Of a stretch of DNA of 64,000 nucleotides, positions 12,217 to 23,608 are shown one piece after another. The notes beneath the pieces are model-generated. The model had not been told where the DNA came from and did not search any database. It saw nothing but the letters and a program-made list of their open reading frames with translations. Source of the DNA: Lycocorax pyrrhopterus obiensis. Lineage: Eukaryota; Chordata; Aves; Passeriformes; Paradisaeidae. A program made the translations under genes and the position numbers. Every line of letters begins with the position of its first letter. Position 1 is the first letter of the stretch. Location of the stretch: positions 1 through 64,000 of the forward strand of contig JACSVZ010000069.1 in assembly GCA_014706295.1 (NCBI GenBank). The letters are read 5' to 3'.

Positions 12217-12603
12217 TCCATGCACCTGCACAGCATCACAAAGGCTCCCCTGTGTCCTTGTTCCCAGCAGGCATCACGAGAGAAACCACACAAGACTCCA
12301 GGCTCAGGGAGAAATGCAAGCAATTTCACCATCTCTCCAAAGGCTTTTCTACGCTACTTGGCCAAAGGGTGGGAAACGGCAGAAGGCAATGGGTTTCTCG
12401 GCCGTCCACCCCTTGAAGGCTTTGCTCAAGTTCCAAGACAGCCAGCTCGGAAGCTTTTTCTGCTTGCAACCACACCAATCATGCAAAACCGTTTGCAGGT
12501 GAAAGACGTTGACAAGACCGAAACATTGTTTCAATCACTAGCATGGGAAAGAGACAGCTCTCCCAAAATGCTGCAGAGAGCAGAAGAAATTCTCAGCTAA
12601 GGC
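10835..12603 (+). repeat. Higher-order satellite unit U7 (12 monomers + A core)
   Basis: Twelve monomers (10876-11787) run E-F-E-F-E-E-F-H-H-K-K-T, followed by an 816-bp core (11788-12603). Its total of 1769 bp and its monomer order recur exactly in U9 and U11, so every second unit from here is the same class. Confidence 0.95.
12129..12215 (+). repeat. (CTTT)n(CTGT)n microsatellite of U7
   Basis: An 87-bp tract with the same CTTT/CTGT boundary as U9. U11 has the same length but its boundary lies one unit later. Confidence 0.95.
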
Positions 12604-13977
12604 TTTGACAGCACCCATACTCCTCGGGGCCCTGGGCTTCGGTGGTGTCACAGTGCAGCCACGCTCATGGTTGCTTGCACAGCATCACCAAGACTCTCCT
12701 GGATTCCCTGAGATTTACTGGTGTCACAGTGGAGCCAGGCTTCTGTGCAGTTCCACAGCATCACAAAGGCTCTCCTGGCTTCCCTGAGCTTCTGTGGTGT
12801 CACAGTGGAGCCAGGCTTCTGTGCAGTTCCACAGCATCACAAAGGCTCTCCTGGGTTCCCTGAGATTTACTGGTGTCACAGTGGAGCCAGGCTTCTGTGC
12901 AGTTCCACAGCATCACAAAGGCTCTCCTGGCTTCCCTGAGCTTCTGTGGTGTCACAGTGGAGCCAGGCTTCTGTGCAGGTGCACAGCATCACAAAGGCTC
13001 TCCTGGCTTCCCTGAGATTTACTGGTGTCACAGTGGAGCCAGGCTTCTGTGCAGTTGCACAGCATCACAAAGGCTCTCCTGGCTTCCCTGAGATTTACTG
13101 GTGTCACAGTAGAGCCAGGCTTCCGTGCAGTTGCACAGCATCACAAAGGCTCTCCTGGCTTCCCTGAGCTTCTGTGGTGCCACAGTGGAGCCAAGCATCC
13201 ATGCAGTTCCACAGCATCACAAAGGCTCTCCTGGGTTCCCTGAGCACCTGTGGTGTCACAGTGGAGCCAGGCTTCTGTGCAGGTGCACAGCATCACAAAG
13301 GCTCTCCTGGGTTCCCTGAGCACCTGTGGTGTCACAGTGGAGCCAGGCTTCTGTGCAGGTGCACAGCATCACAAAGGCTCTCCTGGGTTCCCTGAGCTTC
13401 TGTGGTGTCACAGTGGAGCCAGGCTTCTGTGCAGTCCACAGCATCACAAAGGCTCTCCTGGCTTCCCTGAGCTTCTGTGGTGTCACAGTGGAGCCAGGGT
13501 TCCATGTGTTTGCACAGCATCACAAAGGCTCTCCTGGGTTCCCTGAGCTTCTGTGGTGTCACAGTGGAGCCAGGCTTCCATGGAGGTGCGCAGCATCATA
13601 AAGGCTCTCCTGGGAGCCACCGCGTCACAAAGCACCGTGGATTCGGTGCAGCCTCGCTGTGTCACCATGGCGGCTGGCTTCCATCAGCCCCTGCAGTGTC
13701 CCAGTGGGCCCTTGGCTTTAGGAGTGGCTGGCTCAGAGGTACTGGCCCGGCAGTGGCTGCGAGCGAAGCAGCAGGGACAGCATGCAAACAGTGCCACGGC
13801 CACTTCTGTGGCCACTCTCAACTCTCTCCCAGCCAAGGGCATATTCCATACCATATGACTCCAGCTCAGATACACGAACCGAAGGGAGAGAAGAGGAAGG
13901 GAGGGCTGGGGGCTCTCATGATTCCTCAGCGTTTGCCTCCCAGAGAAACCATTCCGCATGCACACATAGAATCTTTT

Positions 13978-14056
<79 letters not shown>

Positions 14057-14443
14057 TCCATGCACCTGCACAGCATCACAAAGGCTCCCCTGTGTCCTTG
14101 TTCCCAGCAGGCATCACGAGAGAAACCACACAAGACTCCAGGCTCAGGGAGAAATGCAAGCAATTTCACCATCTCTCCAAAGGCTTTTCTACGCTACTTG
14201 GCCAAAGGGTGGGAAACGGCAGAAGGCAATGGGTTTCTCGGCCGTCCACCCCTTGAAGGCTTTGCTCAAGTTCCAAGACAGCCAGCTCGGAAGCTTTTTC
14301 TGCTTGCAACCACACCAATCATGCAAAACCGTTTGCAGGTGAAAGACGTTGACAAGACCGAAACATTGTTTCAATCACTAGCATGGGAAAGAGACAGCTC
14401 TCCCAAAATGCTGCAGAGAGCAGAAGAAATTCTCAGCTAAGGC
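12604..14443 (+). repeat. Higher-order satellite unit U8 (13 monomers + A core)
   Basis: Thirteen monomers (12645-13631) run E-F-E-F-E-E-F-H-H-F-F-F-T, followed by an 812-bp core (13632-14443). One base is missing in GTGCAGTCCACAG near 13431, making the array 1 bp short of 13x76. K monomers are absent. Confidence 0.95.
13973..14055 (+). repeat. (CTTT)n(CTGT)n microsatellite of U8
   Basis: An 83-bp uninterrupted tract. Confidence 0.95.
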
Positions 14444-15742
14444 TTTGACAGCACCCATACTCCTCGGGGCCCTGGGCTTCGGTGGTGTCACAGTGCAGCC
14501 ACGCTCATGGTTGCTTGCACAGCATCACCAAGACTCTCCTGGATTCCCTGAGATTTACTGGTGTCACAGTGGAGCCAGGCTTCTGTGCAGTTCCACAGCA
14601 TCACAAAGGCTCTCCTGGCTTCCCTGAGCTTCTGTGGTGTCACAGTGGAGCCAGGCTTCTGTGCAGTTCCACAGCATCACAAAGGCTCTCCTGGGTTCCC
14701 TGAGATTTACTGGTGTCACAGTGGAGCCAGGCTTCTGTGCAGTTCCACAGCATCACAAAGGCTCTCCTGGCTTCCCTGAGCTTCTGTGGTGTCACAGTGG
14801 AGCCAGGCTTCTGTGCAGGTGCACAGCATCACAAAGGCTCTCCTGGCTTCCCTGAGATTTACTGGTGTCACAGTGGAGCCAGGCTTCTGTGCAGTTGCAC
14901 AGCATCACAAAGGCTCTCCTGGCTTCCCTGAGATTTACTGGTGTCACAGTAGAGCCAGGCTTCCGTGCAGTTGCACAGCATCACAAAGGCTCTCCTGGCT
15001 TCCCTGAGCTTCTGTGGTGCCACAGTGGAGCCAAGCATCCATGCAGTTCCACAGCATCACAAAGGCTCTCCTGGGTTCCCTGAGCACCTGTGGTGTCACA
15101 GTGGAGCCAGGCTTCTGTGCAGGTGCACAGCATCACAAAGGCTCTCCTGGGTTCCCTGAGCACCTGTGGTGTCACAGTGGAGCCAGGCTTCTGTGCAGGT
15201 GCACAGCATCACAAAGGCTCTCCTGGGTTCCCTGAGCACCTGTAGTGTCACAGTGGAGCCAGGCTTCTGTGCAGGTGCACAGCATCACAAAGGCTCTCCT
15301 GGGTTCCCTGAGCACCTGTAGTGTCACAGTGGAGCCAGGCTTCCATGGAGGTGCGCAGCATCATAAAGGCTCTCCTGGGAGCCACCGCGTCACAAAGCAC
15401 CGTGGATTCGGTGCAGCCTCGCTGTGTCACCATGGCGGCTGGCTTCCATCAGCCCCTGCAGTGTCCCAGTGGGCCCTTGGCTTTAGGAGTGGCTGGCTCA
15501 GAGGTACTGGCCCGGCAGTGGCTGCGAGCGAAGCAGCAGGGACAGCATGCAAACAGTGCCACGGCCACTTCTGTGGCCACTCTCAACTCTCTCCCAGCCA
15601 AGGGCATATTCCATACCATATGACTCCAGCTCAGATACACGAACCGAAGGGAGAGAAGAGGAAGGGAGGGCTGGGGGCTCTCATGATTCCTCAGCGTTTG
15701 CCTCCCAGAGAAACCATTCCGCATGCACACATAGAATCTTTT

Positions 15743-15825
<83 letters not shown>

Positions 15826-16212
15826 TCCATGCACCTGCACAGCATCACAAAGGCTCCCCTGTGTCCTTGTTCCCAGCAGGCATCACGAGAGAAACCACAC
15901 AAGACTCCAGGCTCAGGGAGAAATGCAAGCAATTTCACCATCTCTCCAAAGGCTTTTCTACGCTACTTGGCCAAAGGGTGGGAAACGGCAGAAGGCAATG
16001 GGTTTCTCGGCCGTCCACCCCTTGAAGGCTTTGCTCAAGTTCCAAGACAGCCAGCTCGGAAGCTTTTTCTGCTTGCAACCACACCAATCATGCAAAACCG
16101 TTTGCAGGTGAAAGACGTTGACAAGACCGAAACATTGTTTCAATCACTAGCATGGGAAAGAGACAGCTCTCCCAAAATGCTGCAGAGAGCAGAAGAAATT
16201 CTCAGCTAAGGC
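14444..16212 (+). repeat. Higher-order satellite unit U9 (12 monomers + A core)
   Basis: Same class as U7, with monomers E-F-E-F-E-E-F-H-H-K-K-T (14485-15396), core 15397-16212 (816 bp) and total 1769 bp. Even the microsatellite boundary matches U7, which points to very recent duplication. Confidence 0.95.
15738..15824 (+). repeat. (CTTT)n(CTGT)n microsatellite of U9
   Basis: An 87-bp tract indistinguishable by eye from that of U7. Confidence 0.95.
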
Positions 16213-17663
16213 TTTGACAGCACCCATACTCCTCGGGGCCCTGGGCTTCGGTGGTGTCACAGTGCAGCCACGCTCATGGTTGCTTGCACAGCATCACCAA
16301 GACTCTCCTGGATTCCCTGAGATTTACTGGTGTCACAGTGGAGCCAGGCTTCTGTGCAGTTCCACAGCATCACAAAGGCTCTCCTGGCTTCCCTGAGCTT
16401 CTGTGGTGTCACAGTGGAGCCAGGCTTCTGTGCAGTTCCACAGCATCACAAAGGCTCTCCTGGGTTCCCTGAGATTTACTGGTGTCACAGTGGAGCCAGG
16501 CTTCTGTGCAGTTCCACAGCATCACAAAGGCTCTCCTGGCTTCCCTGAGCTTCTGTGGTGTCACAGTGGAGCCAGGCTTCTGTGCAGGTGCACAGCATCA
16601 CAAAGGCTCTCCTGGCTTCCCTGAGATTTACTGGTGTCACAGTGGAGCCAGGCTTCTGTGCAGTTGCACAGCATCACAAAGGCTCTCCTGGCTTCCCTGA
16701 GATTTACTGGTGTCACAGTAGAGCCAGGCTTCCGTGCAGTTGCACAGCATCACAAAGGCTCTCCTGGCTTCCCTGAGCTTCTGTGGTGCCACAGTGGAGC
16801 CAAGCATCCATGCAGTTCCACAGCATCACAAAGGCTCTCCTGGGTTCCCTGAGCACCTGTGGTGTCACAGTGGAGCCAGGCTTCTGTGCAGGTGCACAGC
16901 ATCACAAAGGCTCTCCTGGGTTCCCTGAGCACCTGTGGTGTCACAGTGGAGCCAGGCTTCTGTGCAGGTGCACAGCATCACAAAGGCTCTCCTGGGTTCC
17001 CTGAGCACCTGTAGTGTCACAGTGGAGCCAGGCTTCTGTGCAGGTGCACAGCATCACAAAGGCTCTCCTGGGTTCCCTGAGCACCTGTGGTGTCACAGTG
17101 GAGCCAGGCTTCTGTGCAGGTGCACAGCATCACAAAGGCTCTCCTGGGTTCCCTGAGCACCTGTAGTGTCACAGTGGAGCCAGGCTTCTGTGCAGGTGCA
17201 CAGCATCACAAAGGCTCTCCTGGGTTCCCTGAGCACCTGTAGTGTCACAGTGGAGCCAGGCTTCCATGGAGGTGCGCAGCATCATAAAGGCTCTCCTGGG
17301 AGCCACCGCGTCACAAAGCACCGTGGATTCGGTGCAGCCTCGCTGTGTCACCATGGCGGCTGGCTTCCATCAGCCCCTGCAGTGTCCCAGTGGGCCCTTG
17401 GCTTTAGGAGTGGCTGGCTCAGAGGTACTGGCCCGGCAGTGGCTGCGAGCGAAGCAGCAGGGACAGCATGCAAACAGTGCCACGGCCACTTCTGTGGCCA
17501 CTCTCAACTCTCTCCCAGCCAAGGGCATATTCCATACCATATGACTCCAGCTCAGATACACGAACCGAAGGGAGAGAAGAGGAAGGGAGGGCTGGGGGCT
17601 CTCATGATTCCTCAGCGTTTGCCTCCCAGAGAAACCATTCCGCATGCACACATAGAATCTTTT

Positions 17664-17696
<33 letters not shown>

Positions 17697-17710
17697 TTTC
17701 TTTCTTTCTT

Positions 17711-17745
<35 letters not shown>

Positions 17746-18132
17746 TCCATGCACCTGCACAGCATCACAAAGGCTCCCCTGTGTCCTTGTTCCCAGCAGG
17801 CATCACGAGAGAAACCACACAAGACTCCAGGCTCAGGGAGAAATGCAAGCAATTTCACCATCTCTCCAAAGGCTTTTCTACGCTACTTGGCCAAAGGGTG
17901 GGAAACGGCAGAAGGCAATGGGTTTCTCGGCCGTCCACCCCTTGAAGGCTTTGCTCAAGTTCCAAGACAGCCAGCTCGGAAGCTTTTTCTGCTTGCAACC
18001 ACACCAATCATGCAAAACCGTTTGCAGGTGAAAGACGTTGACAAGACCGAAACATTGTTTCAATCACTAGCATGGGAAAGAGACAGCTCTCCCAAAATGC
18101 TGCAGAGAGCAGAAGAAATTCTCAGCTAAGGC
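16213..18132 (+). repeat. Higher-order satellite unit U10 (14 monomers + A core)
   Basis: Fourteen monomers (16254-17317) run E-F-E-F-E-E-F-H-H-K-H-K-K-T, followed by an 815-bp core (17318-18132). The array resembles U6 in its H-K duplication, but the core carries the interruption shared with U1. Array and core ancestry are therefore uncoupled. Confidence 0.95.
17659..17744 (+). repeat. (CTTT)n(CTGT)n microsatellite of U10, interrupted
   Basis: An 86-bp tract with the same single-base interruption (CTTCTTTC) as U1, and one more 4-bp unit. Confidence 0.95.
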
Positions 18133-19431
18133 TTTGACAGCACCCATACTCCTCGGGGCCCTGGGCTTCGGTGGTGTCACAGTGCAGCCACGCTCATGGT
18201 TGCTTGCACAGCATCACCAAGACTCTCCTGGATTCCCTGAGATTTACTGGTGTCACAGTGGAGCCAGGCTTCTGTGCAGTTCCACAGCATCACAAAGGCT
18301 CTCCTGGCTTCCCTGAGCTTCTGTGGTGTCACAGTGGAGCCAGGCTTCTGTGCAGTTCCACAGCATCACAAAGGCTCTCCTGGGTTCCCTGAGATTTACT
18401 GGTGTCACAGTGGAGCCAGGCTTCTGTGCAGTTCCACAGCATCACAAAGGCTCTCCTGGCTTCCCTGAGCTTCTGTGGTGTCACAGTGGAGCCAGGCTTC
18501 TGTGCAGGTGCACAGCATCACAAAGGCTCTCCTGGCTTCCCTGAGATTTACTGGTGTCACAGTGGAGCCAGGCTTCTGTGCAGTTGCACAGCATCACAAA
18601 GGCTCTCCTGGCTTCCCTGAGATTTACTGGTGTCACAGTAGAGCCAGGCTTCCGTGCAGTTGCACAGCATCACAAAGGCTCTCCTGGCTTCCCTGAGCTT
18701 CTGTGGTGCCACAGTGGAGCCAAGCATCCATGCAGTTCCACAGCATCACAAAGGCTCTCCTGGGTTCCCTGAGCACCTGTGGTGTCACAGTGGAGCCAGG
18801 CTTCTGTGCAGGTGCACAGCATCACAAAGGCTCTCCTGGGTTCCCTGAGCACCTGTGGTGTCACAGTGGAGCCAGGCTTCTGTGCAGGTGCACAGCATCA
18901 CAAAGGCTCTCCTGGGTTCCCTGAGCACCTGTAGTGTCACAGTGGAGCCAGGCTTCTGTGCAGGTGCACAGCATCACAAAGGCTCTCCTGGGTTCCCTGA
19001 GCACCTGTAGTGTCACAGTGGAGCCAGGCTTCCATGGAGGTGCGCAGCATCATAAAGGCTCTCCTGGGAGCCACCGCGTCACAAAGCACCGTGGATTCGG
19101 TGCAGCCTCGCTGTGTCACCATGGCGGCTGGCTTCCATCAGCCCCTGCAGTGTCCCAGTGGGCCCTTGGCTTTAGGAGTGGCTGGCTCAGAGGTACTGGC
19201 CCGGCAGTGGCTGCGAGCGAAGCAGCAGGGACAGCATGCAAACAGTGCCACGGCCACTTCTGTGGCCACTCTCAACTCTCTCCCAGCCAAGGGCATATTC
19301 CATACCATATGACTCCAGCTCAGATACACGAACCGAAGGGAGAGAAGAGGAAGGGAGGGCTGGGGGCTCTCATGATTCCTCAGCGTTTGCCTCCCAGAGA
19401 AACCATTCCGCATGCACACATAGAATCTTTT

Positions 19432-19514
<83 letters not shown>

Positions 19515-19901
19515 TCCATGCACCTGCACAGCATCACAAAGGCTCCCCTGTGTCCTTGTTCCCAGCAGGCATCACGAGAGAAACCACACAAGACTCCAGG
19601 CTCAGGGAGAAATGCAAGCAATTTCACCATCTCTCCAAAGGCTTTTCTACGCTACTTGGCCAAAGGGTGGGAAACGGCAGAAGGCAATGGGTTTCTCGGC
19701 CGTCCACCCCTTGAAGGCTTTGCTCAAGTTCCAAGACAGCCAGCTCGGAAGCTTTTTCTGCTTGCAACCACACCAATCATGCAAAACCGTTTGCAGGTGA
19801 AAGACGTTGACAAGACCGAAACATTGTTTCAATCACTAGCATGGGAAAGAGACAGCTCTCCCAAAATGCTGCAGAGAGCAGAAGAAATTCTCAGCTAAGG
19901 C
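18133..19901 (+). repeat. Higher-order satellite unit U11 (12 monomers + A core)
   Basis: Third copy of the 1769-bp class (18174-19085 array, E-F-E-F-E-E-F-H-H-K-K-T; core 19086-19901, 816 bp). Confidence 0.95.
19427..19513 (+). repeat. (CTTT)n(CTGT)n microsatellite of U11
   Basis: An 87-bp tract, equal in length to U7 and U9 but with one more CTTT and one fewer CTGT. The boundary moved without a length change. Confidence 0.9.
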
Positions 19902-20896
19902 TTTGACAGCACCCATACTCCTCGGGGCCCTGGGCTTCGGTGGTGTCACAGTGCAGCCACGCTCATGGTTGCTTGCACAGCATCACCAAGACTCTCCTGG
20001 ATTCCCTGAGATTTACTGGTGTCACAGTGGAGCCAGGCTTCTGTGCAGTTCCACAGCATCACAAAGGCTCTCCTGGCTTCCCTGAGCTTCTGTGGTGTCA
20101 CAGTGGAGCCAGGCTTCTGTGCAGTTCCACAGCATCACAAAGGCTCTCCTGGGTTCCCTGAGATTTACTGGTGTCACAGTGGAGCCAGGCTTCTGTGCAG
20201 TTCCACAGCATCACAAAGGCTCTCCTGGCTTCCCTGAGCTTCTGTGGTGTCACAGTGGAGCCAGGCTTCTGTGCAGTTCCACAGCATCACAAAGGCTCTC
20301 CTGGCTTCCCTGAGCTTCTGTGGTGTCACAGTGGAGCCAGGCTTCCGTGCAGTTCCACAGCATCACAAAGGCTCTCCTGGCTTCCCTGAGCTTCTGTGGT
20401 GTCACAGTGGAGCCAGGGTTCCATGTGTTTGCACAGCATCACAAAGGCTCTCCTGGGTTCCCTGAGCTTCTGTGGTGTCACAGTGGAGCCAGGCTTCCAT
20501 GGAGGTGCGCAGCATCATAAAGGCTCTCCTGGGAGCCACCGCGTCACAAAGCACCGTGGATTCGGTGCAGCCTCGCTGTGTCACCATGGCGGCTGGCTTC
20601 CATCAGCCCCTGCAGTGTCCCAGTGGGCCCTTGGCTTTAGGAGTGGCTGGCTCAGAGGTACTGGCCCGGCAGTGGCTGCGAGCGAAGCAGCAGGGACAGC
20701 ATGCAAACAGTGCCACGGCCACTTCTGTGGCCACTCTCAACTCTCTCCCAGCCAAGGGCATATTCCATACCATATGACTCCAGCTCAGATACACGAACCG
20801 AAGGGAGAGAAGAGGAAGGGAGGGCTGGGGGCTCTCATGATTCCTCAGCGTTTGCCTCCCAGAGAAACCATTCCGCATGCACACATAGAATCTTTT

Positions 20897-20975
<79 letters not shown>

Positions 20976-21199
20976 TCCATGCACCTGCACAGCATCACAA
21001 AGGCTCCCCTGTGTCCTTGTTCCCAGCAGGCATCACGAGAGAAACCACACAAGACTCCAGGCTCAGGGAGAAATGCAAGCAATTTCACCATCTCTCCAAA
21101 GGCTTTTCTACGCTACTTGGCCAAAGGGTGGGAAACGGCAGAAGGCAATGGGTTTCTCGGCCGTCCACCCCTTGGAAGGCTTTGCTCAAGTTCCAAGAC
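19902..21199 (+). repeat. Higher-order satellite unit U12 (8 monomers, truncated A core)
   Basis: Eight monomers (19943-20550) run E-F-E-F-F-F-F-T, as in U4. The core begins normally at 20551, but at about 21200, after GTTCCAAGAC, it jumps into the middle of a monomer (TGAGCTTTGTGGTGCACAG) instead of continuing with AGCCAGCTCGG. An extra G at about 21174 is the first sign of the noisy patch. The break is most simply an assembly join. Confidence 0.9.
20892..20974 (+). repeat. (CTTT)n(CTGT)n microsatellite of U12
   Basis: An 83-bp uninterrupted tract, the last clean one before the noisy segment. Confidence 0.95.
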
Positions 21200-21515
21200 T
21201 GAGCTTTGTGGTGCACAGTGGAGCCAAGCATCCATGCAGTTCCACAGCATCAAAAGGCCTCCTGGCTTCCTGAGCACCTGTGGGTCACAGTGGAGCAGGC
21301 TTTGTGCGTGTGCACAGCACACAAAGGCTCTCATGGGTCCCTGAGCCACCTGTGGTTGCCACAGTGGAGCCAGGCTTCTGTGCAGGTTGCACAGCATCAC
21401 CAAAAAGGCTCTCCTGGGTTCCCTGAGCTTCTGTGGTGTCACAGTGGAGCCAGGCTTTCCACTTGATGGTGCGCAGCATCATAAAGCTCTCACTGGGAGG
21501 CCACCGCGTCACAAA
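21200..21515 (+). repeat. Noisy partial 76-bp array L2
   Basis: About four degraded monomers run F (with the GTGCCACAG-like change and AAGCATCCATGCAG), H, H, F, then T. Single-base insertions and deletions occur every 10-30 bases, unlike the clean units. The same F-H-H-F-T ending occurs in inverted form at 28489-28810. Confidence 0.85.
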
Positions 21516-21862
21516 GCACCGTGGATTCGGTGCAGCTCTCGGTCACCATGGCGGCTGGCTTCCATCAAGCCCCTGCAGTGTCCCAGTGGGCCCTTGGCCT
21601 TTAGGAGTGGCTGGCTCAGAGTACTGGCCTCGGCAAGTGGCTGCGAGAGCGAAGCAGCAGGACAGCATGCCAAACAGTGCCACGCCACTTCTGTGGCCAC
21701 TCTCAACTCTCTCCCAGCCCAAGGGCATATTCCATACCATATGACTCCAGCTCAGATACACGACCGAAGGGAGAGAAGAGGAAGGAGGGGCTGGGGCTCT
21801 CTTGATCCTCAGCGTTTGCCTCCCAGAGAACCATTCCCGCATGCACACATAGGAATCTTTTC

Positions 21863-21902
<40 letters not shown>

Positions 21903-22232
21903 TTTCTTTCTGTCTGTCTGTCTGGTCTGTCGTCTGGCTGTCTCGTCTTCCATGCACCTGCCACAGCATTCACAAAGGCTCCCCTGTTCCTTGTTCCCAC
22001 AGCATCACGAGAGAAACCACACAAGACTCCAGGCTCAGGGAGGAAATGCAAGCAATTTCCCATCTCTCCAAAGGCTTTCTACGCTACTTGGCCCAAAGGG
22101 TGGGAAACGGCAGAAGGCAATGGCGTTTCTCGGCCGTCCACCCCTTGAAGGCTTTGCTCAAGTTCCAAGACAGCCAGCTCGGAAGCTTTTTCTGCTTGCA
22201 CCACACATCATGCAAAACCGTTTGGGGGGGGG

Positions 22233-22316
<84 letters not shown>

Positions 22317-22421
22317 TGGGTGAAAACGTTGACAAGACCGAAACTTGTTTCATTCACTAGCATGGGAAAGAGACAGCTCTCCCCAAAATGCTGCAGAGAG
22401 CAGAAGAAATTCCAGCTAGGC
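21516..22421 (+). repeat. Noisy A core L2 with homopolymer insertion
   Basis: This A core aligns throughout to clean copies but contains many short indels and a 93-base G/C homopolymer at 22224-22316. Without that insertion it is about 813 bp, close to the 812-bp mode. Its microsatellite lies at about 21856-21945. Confidence 0.85.
22224..22316. other. G13-C80 homopolymer block, probable sequencing artefact
   Basis: Thirteen G are followed by eighty C, placed between AAAACCGTTTG and GGTGAAAACGTTGAC. The clean cores simply have a C-A there. The mirror copy of this core at about 27735-27765 has no such block. Frames through it would read as poly-proline or poly-glycine and have no meaning. Confidence 0.9.
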
Positions 22422-23608
22422 TTTGACAGCAACCATACTCCTCGGGCCTGGGCTTCGGGGTGTCACGTGCAGCCCACGCTCTATGGGTGTTTGCACAGCA
22501 TCACCAGACTCACCTGGATTCCCTGAGATTTACTGGTGTTCACGTGAGCCAGGCTCTGTGCAGTTCCACAGCATCCAAAGGCTCTCCTGGCCTTCCCTGA
22601 GCTTCTGTCGGTGTTCACAAGTGGAGCCAGCTTCTGTGCAGTTCCACAAGCATCACAAGGCTCTCCTGGCGTTCCCTGAGGATTTACTGGTGGTCACAGT
22701 GGAGCCAGGCTTCTGTGCAGTTCCACAGCATCACAAAGCTCCTGGCTTCCCTGAGCTTCTGTGGTGTCACGTGGAGCCAGGCTTCTGTGCAGGTGCACAG
22801 CATCACAAAGGCTCTCTGCTTCCCTGAGATTACTGGTGTCACAGTGGAGCCAGGCTTCTGTGCAGTGCACAGCATCACAAAGGCTCTCCTGGCTGTCCCT
22901 GAGATTTACTGTGTCACAGTAGAGCCAGGCTTCCGTGCAGTTGCACAGCATCACAAAGGCTTCTCCTGGTTCCCTGAGCTTCTGTGGTGCCACGTGGAGC
23001 CAAGATCCATGCAGTTTCCACAGCATCACAAAGGCTCTCTATCCTGGCTTCCCTGAGCACCTGTGGGTCACAGTGGAGCCAGGCTTCTGTGCATGTGCAC
23101 AGCATCACAAAAGGCTCTCCTGGGTTCCTGAGCACCTGTGGTGTCACAGTGGAGCCGGTTCTGTGCAGGTGCACAGCCATCACAAAGCTCTCCTGGGTTC
23201 CTGAGCACCTGTAAGTGTCACGTGGAGCCAGGCTTTCTGTGCAGGTCACGCATCACAAAGGCTCTCCTGGCTTCCCTGAGCTTCTGTGGTGTCACAAAGT
23301 GGAGCCAGTGCTTCTGCTGCAGTTCCAACAGCACTCACTAAAGGCTCTTCCTGGCTTCCCTGAGCTTCTGTGTGTCACAGTGGAGCCAGGCTTCCGTGCA
23401 TTCCACAGCATCCACAAAGGCTCTTCCTGGCCTTTCCCTGAGCTTCTTGGTGGTGTCACAGTGGAGCCAGGGTTTCATGTGTTGCACAGCATCACAAAGG
23501 CTCTCCTGGGTTCCTGAGCTTCTGTGGTTGTCACCAGTGGAGCCAGGGCTTCCATGGAGTGCGCAGCATCATAAAAGGCTCTCCTGGGACCTCCACCGCG
23601 TCACCAAA
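22422..23608 (+). repeat. Noisy 76-bp array L1 (15 monomers)
   Basis: The order is E-F-E-F-E-E-F-H-H-K-F-F-F-F-T, readable despite frequent indels. The same 15-monomer order, including the TGGCTTCCC context of the first H, is read on the other strand at 26439-27637. No clean left-hand unit has this exact order. Confidence 0.85.

Noticed and set aside
22208..22360. Poly-proline or poly-glycine protein
   Set aside because: Translation of the G13C80 artefact.
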